Under the pieces are notes generated by a model. The model was not told the DNA's origin. It ran no database searches and saw only the letters and a list, made by a program, of their open reading frames with translations. The position numbers and the translations under genes were made by a program. A stretch of 48,600 nucleotides of DNA from an uncultured Lachnospiraceae bacterium (GTDB lineage Bacteria > Bacillota > Clostridia > Lachnospirales > Lachnospiraceae): NCBI GenBank assembly GCA_944384105.1, contig CALWSC010000051.1:1-48600 (forward strand), given 5' to 3'. Numbering within the stretch: position 1 is the stretch's first letter; the number at the start of each line of letters is the position of its first letter. Positions 42,816 through 48,600 of this stretch are shown in pieces.

Positions 42816-42849
42816 AAATTTCCCGGGATACCCGAAAGCCACCCCGCAA

Positions 42850-43629
42850 TTATTTTCTCAGAGATGCCGCAATCTCCTCCAAGCGTTCCCGGCACCTCCA
42901 TACCGACGGTCCGGCGCCATGATTCTCATTTTCTTTGAGCATCACCAAAAGCCCGCCAAAGCAAACCTCATTTGTCGGAACCATCCAGCGCATTCCCACG
43001 CCGCTGTCCTTCCTGTACTGCCCGGCTTCCAGCTCCCGGTTCAGGAAACTGCCGGCACGGCTTTTCTCCAGAATACCGCACTCATACAGCCGCAGCGTCA
43101 TCGCTGCATAAGAGATTCCAAAACAGTCCGCGAGCTGCACGATATCCCTCACCCTCATCTGGGCGCGGTCGATGCCGTACAGTTCCATCCTGTCCGCAAT
43201 CTCCGCATCCGGCGCCAGGATAAACCCTGCAAACGCCTGTGCCAGCGCATCCTCCTGCCCTTCCAGATAAAGAGAACCATTCCCGGGAAGTTCCGACTGC
43301 CTGCCGCAGATAAATCCCCGTATAAAAAACAGCTCATACGCAGCCGCAAATATCTGCCGCTCCAGCGGAAGCGCCGTATTAATCACACAGAAAACCACCT
43401 GTTCCCTGACAACAGAAAAAGCCCTGAGACTTTCGTCCCCAATCGGGAACCGAAACAGCTCAAGAGCTCTGTGATTCTTTCCTGCAAAAATTTTCATGAT
43501 AGAAAAAATATCGTCCCGCAGCAAATGACTCCCATACTGCGCCCGGAAACTTCTCGCCGCCTCTTTCACCCTGGCGTACTGCTTCCTGTCATTACTGAAT
43601 AAAATTCTGTCCAACCTGTCTTCTGCCAT
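42850..43629 (-). CDS. Degenerate ImmA/IrrE-like protein
   Basis: 259 residues from ATG 43629 (GGAG five bases upstream). The fold pattern of ImmA/IrrE (DUF955) metallopeptidases is recognisable: VVFCVINTALPLERQIFAAAYEL, then EDALAQAFAGFILAP and a helix-turn-helix-like DIVQLADCFGISYAAMTLRL. The zinc motif HEXXH is replaced by YELFF (residues 98-102), so peptidase activity is not expected. Normal ImmA cleaves a paired XRE repressor; here it follows an XRE gene, so it may be a non-catalytic anti-repressor or sensor. Family assignment is moderate. Confidence 0.7.
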   Translation of the reverse strand: MAEDRLDRILFSNDRKQYARVKEAARSFRAQYGSHLLRDDIFSIMKIFAGKNHRALELFRFPIGDESLRAFSVVREQVVFCVINTALPLERQIFAAAYELFFIRGFICGRQSELPGNGSLYLEGQEDALAQAFAGFILAPDAEIADRMELYGIDRAQMRVRDIVQLADCFGISYAAMTLRLYECGILEKSRAGSFLNRELEAGQYRKDSGVGMRWMVPTNEVCFGGLLVMLKENENHGAGPSVWRCRERLEEIAASLRK

Positions 43630-43631
43630 AC

Positions 43632-43991
43632 TCACTCCTGCCTTTTCTCACCTTCCGAAATCTTCCTCTGTGACAAATACATGTCCATCAGCTCCTTTGC
43701 CGTATCCAATCCCCGCAGCGCTTCCCTCCCGGAAACCTGCTGACGGAAAACAAAAAGCGGATCCTCCTGCGGCTCCCCCGCGCCGCTGTCCATCAGCCTG
43801 TCCATGGGAACCTCAAGAAAATCCGCAATCATCTTCAGCTCAACAGCGCTGACCATGCGCGTCCTTGTCATAATCTTATAAATCGTCTGCCGGGGCAAAT
43901 TCATATACGCCGCCAGATCTACCTGCTTCTTATCCTGCAGCCTCATCTGCTCTCTGATATTCTCTATCAGATGGTAATCATACTCTGTCAT
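43632..43991 (-). CDS. XRE-family helix-turn-helix regulator
   Basis: 119 residues. The HTH lies at about residues 10-68: IREQMRLQDKKQVDLAAYMN, RQTIYKIMT and LKMIADFLEVPMDRLM. The remaining C-terminal tail (about 50 residues) is probably a partner-interaction segment. ATG 43991 overlaps the stop of the zinc ribbon gene (ATGA), and its stop lies within the ribosome binding site region of the ImmA-like gene. It likely binds the ACCTCATA...TATGAGGT palindrome at 44159-44181 and controls its own operon. Confidence 0.9.
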   Translation of the reverse strand: MTEYDYHLIENIREQMRLQDKKQVDLAAYMNLPRQTIYKIMTRTRMVSAVELKMIADFLEVPMDRLMDSGAGEPQEDPLFVFRQQVSGREALRGLDTAKELMDMYLSQRKISEGEKRQE

Positions 43992-44152
43992 TTTTTCCTG
44001 TCCTTCCTTCTGATCAATAACCTGTCGCCCTTTTCAGGCATTGGCTCCTCCTTTGCAATCCGCTTCAACCCTTCCTTCTCCATACAAAGCCTGCAAACCC
44101 ATGTCCCCTCCGGAACATATCTGCCGCAGCAAACGCAGAAATCCATATCCAT
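43988..44152 (-). CDS. Small zinc-ribbon protein
   Basis: 54 residues, too short for most ORF filters. Seen: FCVCCGRYVPEGTWVCRLC with Cys6, Cys8, Cys9, Cys20 and Cys23, giving two CxC/CxxC knuckles, then a basic tail. Small Cys-knuckle proteins of this kind occur next to XRE genes in Firmicute mobile elements. ATG 44152 has GAGGTGATGAG upstream. The stop overlaps the XRE start as ATGA. First gene of the module. Confidence 0.75.
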   Translation of the reverse strand: MDMDFCVCCGRYVPEGTWVCRLCMEKEGLKRIAKEEPMPEKGDRLLIRRKDRKK

Positions 44153-44158
44153 CTCATC

Positions 44159-44181
44159 ACCTCATACTTATTATATGAGGT
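44159..44181 (-). promoter_or_regulatory. Operator-like palindrome over the XRE module promoter
   Basis: ACCTCATA (44159-44166) and TATGAGGT (44174-44181) are perfect 8 bp arms around a 7-base spacer. On the minus strand it contains a TATAAT -10 element (44170-44175) and its proximal arm includes the Shine-Dalgarno GAGGT of the zinc ribbon gene. A clear -35 is not seen. The layout suits autorepression by the XRE protein. Confidence 0.7.
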
Positions 44182-44212
44182 CTGCCGCAAAATATCCGGC
44201 GCAAACCGCTTT

Positions 44213-44749
44213 CTACTTCTTCGCCAGACGGACAATACCGCGGTATACCGCCCATCCAAGGGCGGCTCCCGCGGTATTATTTAAAATATCATCAAACTCA
44301 AACAGCCCAAGCCCTGAAACTCCCTGAACCAATTCAATGCAAAAAGATACCAGACACGCCAGAACCAGCATACGTCTTATGCTGCGGAAAATGGGAAACA
44401 ACATTGGGAGACATATTGCAGCGGGAATGAACAGCAGCATATTCGCCGCAATTTCCATTCCCATCTCCATATTCCCATGCAGCGCTTCTTTATAAGACCA
44501 GAAAAGCTCCAGCTCAAAGCGCTTCCCCACACTTTCCGGATCCCGTCCCAGAAGCGTCATGGCAAAAATGTGGGCAATCGACCAAGAGGTAAAGCTACAC
44601 AGAGGGAAGCTCCTTTTGTGCCTCCCGCTCAGGATATACACCACAAATGACAGCGGGATCATAAGCAGCAGCGACGCAGCGATATGGTCAAGTGTCTGCT
44701 GCGCACATCGACGTACAAACTCCTGCAAAATACACATATAAATTACCAA
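44213..44749 (-). CDS. VanZ-family membrane protein
   Basis: 178 residues with four to five hydrophobic helices. Family pattern seen: ANMLLFIPAAICLPMLFP, VSFCIELVQ and FEFDDILNNTAGAALGW. VanZ proteins are linked to low-level teicoplanin resistance in enterococci and are otherwise of unknown function; a cell-envelope role is likely. The start is uncertain: TTG 44749 follows GAAGAG closely, while ATG 44737 lacks a clear Shine-Dalgarno. It lies 24 bases after the Rpn-family gene. Confidence 0.85.
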   Translation of the reverse strand: MVIYMCILQEFVRRCAQQTLDHIAASLLLMIPLSFVVYILSGRHKRSFPLCSFTSWSIAHIFAMTLLGRDPESVGKRFELELFWSYKEALHGNMEMGMEIAANMLLFIPAAICLPMLFPIFRSIRRMLVLACLVSFCIELVQGVSGLGLFEFDDILNNTAGAALGWAVYRGIVRLAKK

Positions 44750-44773
44750 ACTACTCTTCGCACGGATTCCCGG

Positions 44774-45763
44774 TCAGATACTTTCCCCGGTCAGGTACTT
44801 TTCGGCTTCTTCTGCAGTGAGGCTAAATTTCTCCTGCAGTCTCTGCCGGATGTCCTCCTCCGGCATCCGGAATTCCCGGTAAACCAAGACTGCCCCGGAA
44901 ATCTTCCCTTCCCGCCGTCCCATAGTTCTTCCTTCCTGAATTCCCATAGTTCTCCCTTCCTGAAGCCCCGATTGCCGTCCCTGTTCCTTTAATTCGTCCA
45001 ACGCTGTACACATATCCTCTACCCCTTTACTCTCTCTCATCTCTATGATTTCCTTCGACCCGGTCATCTTCCCGATCATACGCAGTAACTCATACCCCAG
45101 CCTGACATCCTTATACTTCTTACGGATGTTATCAAACTGACCGGCAAAAACCTCCCGCGTTATCTCAAAGGCTGTCTCTACCTCACGGTTGTGGAAATGG
45201 TACTTCCCGGAATCCAGCACCTCTAAAAGGTTCATCCTGTAGTCTGCAAAGACCCCTGCTGCTTCTTCTGGCATCTCCGCGACCATATCCTTCAGGGAAC
45301 GCGGTCCGTCCCATTGCTTCTCTCCGTAATAGACTGTCAGCGTAATTACCGGATGGAGGCGTTCCCCCTTCTTTAGCCCGCTCAGGAATTCCTCACGGTT
45401 CCCCAAGTTCCTCTCCCTGCGGTGCGTCCGCCTGATTTCTTCGTACTCCTTCAGGTAACCCATTGCATCGTAAACCATATTCCTCAGCGGCATCGCGTAG
45501 TGGACGCTCTGCTGGTTCTCAAGACCGCAAACCATAAATTCCATACCGTACGCGAACTTCTTTACCACATCCCGGCTCCTCGCAAGCGTCCTTTCATAAT
45601 CTCCCATCCTCACCGTGCCGGACACATCCGTGTCCGCCTCTGTCAGGCTGTCCGGCGTGAGCACTTCCTGTCCCCCGAAGAGGGCAGCGTTAAAAAGATC
45701 TGCGAAACGTTCATTCGAGCGCCAGAATTCTTTAAATATTGTATCTGTTTTTATTTCCTTCAT
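44774..45763 (-). CDS. Rpn-family PD-(D/E)XK nuclease / YhgA-like putative transposase
   Basis: 329 residues. Seen: an N-terminus of the family, DTIFKEFWRSNERFADLFNAALF; PDSLTEADTDVSGT; and a middle segment FMVCGLENQQSVHYAMPLRN that holds the Glu of the nuclease core. The C-terminal tail is hydrophilic and contains two adjacent copies of a G(L/I)QEGRTM unit (24-base DNA repeats at 44921-44968). Rpn proteins are RecA-independent recombination-promoting nucleases that vary mostly in such tails. The ATG at 45763 follows GAAGGA; a probable promoter is at 45876-45904. Part of the accessory patch. Confidence 0.85.
   Translation of the reverse strand: MKEIKTDTIFKEFWRSNERFADLFNAALFGGQEVLTPDSLTEADTDVSGTVRMGDYERTLARSRDVVKKFAYGMEFMVCGLENQQSVHYAMPLRNMVYDAMGYLKEYEEIRRTHRRERNLGNREEFLSGLKKGERLHPVITLTVYYGEKQWDGPRSLKDMVAEMPEEAAGVFADYRMNLLEVLDSGKYHFHNREVETAFEITREVFAGQFDNIRKKYKDVRLGYELLRMIGKMTGSKEIIEMRESKGVEDMCTALDELKEQGRQSGLQEGRTMGIQEGRTMGRREGKISGAVLVYREFRMPEEDIRQRLQEKFSLTAEEAEKYLTGESI
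44921..44968. repeat. 24-base in-frame tandem repeat in the Rpn gene
   Basis: Two adjacent units, 44921-44944 and 44945-44968, match at 21 of 24 positions. Each encodes eight residues of the EGRTMG type. Confidence 0.85.
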
Positions 45764-45875
45764 TATCCCTGCAGACAGCTTTCCGGGCAGGGCTTCTCTT
45801 CTGATCCAATCTGGCTGGTCCTATGCACTCCCCATACAGCGCATAAGCCATTTCTTTGAGTTTCTAATTAAGCTT

Positions 45876-45904
45876 ATATTACCATTATCTTTAATATTTC
45901 ACAA
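45876..45904 (-). promoter_or_regulatory. Probable promoter of the Rpn-family gene
   Basis: TTGTGA (45899-45904) and TAATAT (45876-45881) on the minus strand have a 17-base spacer in an AT-rich stretch. Confidence 0.45.
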
Positions 45905-46136
45905 GACAGGCAGGCGATTTTATAAAAATTTTAAAAATCCCCAACTCCCATTCGCTGTTGGTTTGCTGATCATCACTATTGTACTGTATCATTGATAAAT
46001 ACTTACATATTACTGGTTTGTTAAACTACTTTATGGTATGGCTTGATAAAGGTACTACGATTAAGGTAGAGGTGATATTGCTCCTAGGAGCTATTATTGA
46101 TTTTGCAACTCTTTTTAGTCGCTTTTTGCTCCTATA
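45905..46136. other. AT-rich intergenic stretch
   Basis: About 230 bases, clearly richer in A+T than the surroundings, with no convincing gene. It contains the small palindrome GCTCCTAGGAGC near 46080-46091. It may include decayed sequence of the hicB region. Nothing else recognised. Confidence 0.4.
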
Positions 46137-46333
46137 GTGTATACTATTGATAGAGAAGGGAACTCTTTGGAAATGCGTAAAGAGGAAGGGCGCAAACTGG
46201 AAGTAGCATACAAAGGCAGCTTCCATATTCAAATTTCACCAGAACTCCACGGACGCTTGGTTATTTACACAACCTATCTCTAAACAGATACATTGAAGAT
46301 ACCCTGGAAAAATCTCCAACCGACCAAGCATAA
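46137..46333 (+). pseudogene. hicB-type antitoxin remnant (truncated and frameshifted)
   Basis: The plus strand encodes EGRKLEVAYKGSFHIQISPELHG, which matches the C-terminal part of HicB antitoxins (GKFNVRISPELH-type), then stops at 46281-46283. Moving one frame at about 46272 continues the family pattern as NLSLNRYIEDTLEKSPTDQA, to a stop at 46331-46333. The N-terminal HicB domain and the hicA toxin are not found upstream, where there is a stop and AT-rich sequence. This is a decayed toxin-antitoxin antitoxin gene. Confidence 0.7.
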
Positions 46334-46341
46334 AGCCACGT

Positions 46342-46370
46342 CCCCGCCAAGCTCCGACAGCAAGGCGGGG
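46342..46370 (+). terminator. Hairpin after the hicB remnant
   Basis: CCCCGCC (46342-46348) pairs with GGCGGGG (46364-46370), followed by ATTTCTC. The T-run is weak, so it is a possible terminator of the old hicB locus. It also lies just beyond the 3' end of the epimerase gene on the other strand. Confidence 0.45.
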
Positions 46371-46384
46371 ATTTCTCAATCCTG

Positions 46385-47572
46385 TCAAAACTTTCTCCAC
46401 ACCATCTTATCCACAACGCCGGTATAACTCTGGATGATCTTCACCACTTTCGTACTCACATTTTCTTCCACATAGTCCGGCACCGGAATTCCATAGTCAC
46501 CTTCCTGATTCATAGTCACTGCCGTGTCCACAGCCTGAAGCAAGCTCTTTTCATCAATACCCGCCAGAATAAAGCACGCCTTATCCAGCGCTTCAGGGCG
46601 CTCCGTACTGGTACGGATGCAGACCGCAGGGAACGGATGTCCAACAGATGTAAAGAAACTGCTCTCTTCCGGCAGCGTTCCCGAATCCGATACCACGGCA
46701 AACGCATTCATCTGCAGATGATTATAATCATGGAATCCCAACGGCTCGTGCCGGATCACACGTTTGTCCATCTGAAATCCCGATGCTTCCAGCCTGTTTC
46801 TGCTTCTTGGATGACAGGAATACAGGATCGGCATATCATACTTTTCAGCCATCTTATTGACTGCAGTAAAGAGACTGAGAAAATTCTTTTCCGTATCAAT
46901 ATTCTCTTCTCTGTGCGCTGACAGTAAAATATATTTCCGCGGTTCCAGACCCAGCTTGTCCAGGATATCAGACGCTTCAATTTCTTTCAGGTTGCTGTGC
47001 AAAACTTCTGCCATAGGAGAGCCCGTTACATAAACACGCTCCTTGGGCAGCCCGCATTCATGCAGATACTTTCTCGCATGCTCAGAATATGCCAAATTAA
47101 CATCAGAAATAATATCTACAATTCTTCGGTTTGTTTCCTCCGGCAGACACTCATCCTTACAGCGGTTTCCGGCTTCCATATGGAAAATCGGAATATGCAG
47201 ACGCTTTGCCGCGATCGCCGACAGGCAGGAATTTGTATCACCCAGGATCAGCAGTGCATCCGGCTTGATCTGGTTCATCAGCTTATAGGAACAGTTGATA
47301 ATATTGCCAATGGTTGCACCCAGGTCATCGCCTACGGCGTCCATATAAACTTCCGGATTCTGGATTTTCAAATTTTCAAAAAAAATGCCGTTCAGATTAT
47401 AATCATAATTCTGTCCGGTATGCGCCAGTATTACATCAAAATAGCTTCGGCATTTGTTAATTACAGCCGCCAGGCGGATAATTTCCGGACGGGTGCCAAC
47501 GATAATCAGGAGCTTCAGCTTTCCGTTTTCTTTAAAATGTACATCTGAATAATCAGTTCTGATTTCTGTCAT
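46385..47572 (-). CDS. CapG-type UDP-HexNAc 2-epimerase
   Basis: 395 residues, non-hydrolysing UDP-GlcNAc 2-epimerase fold. Seen: IIVGTRPEIIRLAAVI, HTGQNYDYNLN, FHMEAGNRCKDECLPEETNR, VTGSPMAEVL, LLSAHREENID and VVSDSGTLPEESSFF. The GTRPEIIRL and EAGNRC wording is that of the CapG/FnlC/WbjD branch, which converts UDP-N-acetyl-L-pneumosamine-type sugar to UDP-N-acetyl-L-fucosamine, rather than WecB proper. The adjacent CapF-type enzyme supports this. Extended N-terminus of about 17 residues. Last gene of its locus here. Confidence 0.92.
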   Translation of the reverse strand: MTEIRTDYSDVHFKENGKLKLLIIVGTRPEIIRLAAVINKCRSYFDVILAHTGQNYDYNLNGIFFENLKIQNPEVYMDAVGDDLGATIGNIINCSYKLMNQIKPDALLILGDTNSCLSAIAAKRLHIPIFHMEAGNRCKDECLPEETNRRIVDIISDVNLAYSEHARKYLHECGLPKERVYVTGSPMAEVLHSNLKEIEASDILDKLGLEPRKYILLSAHREENIDTEKNFLSLFTAVNKMAEKYDMPILYSCHPRSRNRLEASGFQMDKRVIRHEPLGFHDYNHLQMNAFAVVSDSGTLPEESSFFTSVGHPFPAVCIRTSTERPEALDKACFILAGIDEKSLLQAVDTAVTMNQEGDYGIPVPDYVEENVSTKVVKIIQSYTGVVDKMVWRKF

Positions 47573-47586
47573 CTCCGTTTTCCTCC

Positions 47587-48600
47587 TTAGACTGGCTCAA
47601 AAAATGTATCCGGTCTGTCCGGATTGAAAATCTCATTACAGGTCATGACTGTTACCAGATTTTCTGTCTCGCTCAGATTAATAATATTATGGGTCCATCC
47701 CGGAATCATGTGGATCGCTTCAATCTTATCACCGCTGACTTCAAACTCCACAGTTTCACCTGTGTGAATATTGCGTTCCTGAATCAGACCGTGCCCTGCC
47801 ACTACAATAAACAATTCCCACTTGGAATTATGCCAGTGCTGCCCTTTCGTAATGCCTGGCCGGCTGATATTAACACTCACCTGTCCGCAGTCTGCTGTAT
47901 GCAGCAGTTCAGTGAAACTTCCGCGTTCATCACAATTCATCTTAAGCGCATACTTAAACTTATCCGCTGGCAGATATGTCAGATACAGGCTGTATAATTT
48001 CTTTGCAAAACTTCCCTCCGGCATCTTCGGCATCATCAGCGTTTTCGGCTGCTCCTTAAACTGTTCAAGCAGATCTACAATCTCACCAAGCGTTACCTTA
48101 TGTGTCACCGATACGCAACAGTAACGGCCGTTTGGATCCAGCACAGTCTCCACACCATCAAACTCGCAATGCTGCTCTTTACCTTCCAGCAGATCAAACA
48201 TTCCCTCTACCAGATCGTCAATATAGAGAAGTTCCAGCTCTGTACTGCGGTCATTTACCGTAAACTCCTCATCATTGGCTACCGCCCAGCAAAAGGTGCT
48301 GACAGCGCTGTTGTACTTTGGCCTGGAATGTCCCATCAGGTTCGGGAAACGATAGACCGCTACCTTAGCTCCGGTTTCTTCCGCATAGGAGAAGAACAGT
48401 TCCTCCCCGGCTTTCTTAGAACGCCCATACTCGCTGTCGCCGAAGCGTCCGGCCAGGGTTGCCTGAATGGAAGAAGAAAGCATAATGGTTGCTTTGTTGT
48501 TGTATTTCTTCAAGGTATCCAGAAGTGTGCTGGCAAAGCCGAAGTTTCCTTTCATAAAATCTTCCGGATTCTCCGGACGGTTTACTCCAGCCAGATTGAA
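47587..48600 (-). CDS. CapF-type bifunctional UDP-sugar reductase/epimerase (cut by window edge)
   Basis: 338 codons visible; the N-terminus, including most of the nucleotide-binding GxxGxxG, lies beyond base 48600. The visible chain starts mid short-chain dehydrogenase domain (AGVNRPENPEDF, catalytic YGRSKKAGEE with Tyr and Lys, YRFPNLMGHS, YIDDLVEGM). It ends in a cupin domain (ISRPGITKGQHWHNSKWELF with zinc-ligand His residues, IPGWTHNIINLSE). This SDR-cupin architecture is that of CapF (FnlB/WbjC), which acts before CapG in UDP-N-acetyl-L-fucosamine synthesis. It lies 15 bases upstream of the CapG-type gene. Confidence 0.92.
   Translation of the reverse strand, partial: FNLAGVNRPENPEDFMKGNFGFASTLLDTLKKYNNKATIMLSSSIQATLAGRFGDSEYGRSKKAGEELFFSYAEETGAKVAVYRFPNLMGHSRPKYNSAVSTFCWAVANDEEFTVNDRSTELELLYIDDLVEGMFDLLEGKEQHCEFDGVETVLDPNGRYCCVSVTHKVTLGEIVDLLEQFKEQPKTLMMPKMPEGSFAKKLYSLYLTYLPADKFKYALKMNCDERGSFTELLHTADCGQVSVNISRPGITKGQHWHNSKWELFIVVAGHGLIQERNIHTGETVEFEVSGDKIEAIHMIPGWTHNIINLSETENLVTVMTCNEIFNPDRPDTFFEPV

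Noticed and set aside
46026-46232. 68-residue minus-strand frame
   Set aside because: It lies antisense to the hicB remnant, lacks a ribosome binding site and has no recognisable pattern.

Overview
The window (48.6 kb, roughly 50-55% GC, with AGGAGG-type ribosome binding sites, TTGACA/TATAAT promoters, a T-box and cobalamin riboswitches) looks like a chromosome segment of an anaerobic Firmicute, most likely a Lachnospiraceae-type Clostridium. This is inferred from gene content and protein style only. Nearly all genes lie on the minus strand.

Layout. 1-2372: start of alaS (cut by the window edge) and tyrS with a Tyr-specific T-box leader. 2402-6525: a ferrous iron operon (two FeoA proteins, FeoB, a Cys-rich FeoB-associated peptide, a second tiny membrane peptide and a metal-binding HMA protein), facing a divergent DtxR-like regulator gene across operator-like repeats. 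6580-15179: a tetrapyrrole operon hemA-sirC-hemC-cobA/hemD-hemB-hemL, with a membrane-anchored MutS-like ATPase and RNase HI translationally coupled at its end. 15292-16502: cbiK (sirohydrochlorin cobaltochelatase) on the plus strand, with its own promoter and cobalamin riboswitch. 16520-20990: a large sortase-anchored surface protein with a long, highly foldable 5' leader. 21030-37961: a cobalamin operon of about 17 kb with a consensus promoter, a riboswitch, a terminator and 18 genes (cbiD-L-F-G-H-JET-A, cobT-U-S, a second CobU-like protein, a phosphatase, cbiB, cobD, cbiP, cbiC, an amidohydrolase and an HPr-like protein).

37985-42702: a MATE exporter whose promoter runs straight into a terminator hairpin, then a pRiA4b ORF3-like/SEC-C protein coupled to an acyltransferase-kinase fusion. 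42850-46370: an accessory patch (small zinc ribbon, XRE regulator and catalytically dead ImmA-like protein in one overlapping operon with an operator palindrome; VanZ; an Rpn-family nuclease; a frameshifted hicB remnant). 46385-48600: the end of a polysaccharide locus (CapG- and CapF-type enzymes for UDP-N-acetyl-L-fucosamine).

How it works together. The hem operon makes uroporphyrinogen III and precorrin-2/sirohydrochlorin, CbiK inserts cobalt, and the long operon carries the anaerobic corrin ring pathway through lower-ligand attachment. No hemE or later heme genes are present here, so this hem cluster seems dedicated to corrinoid/siroheme. The least explained signals are the MATE leader, the surface-protein leader, the short second CobU, the His-less HPr at the end of the B12 operon, the zinc ribbon/XRE/dead-ImmA module and a small family of intra-operon palindromic repeats.
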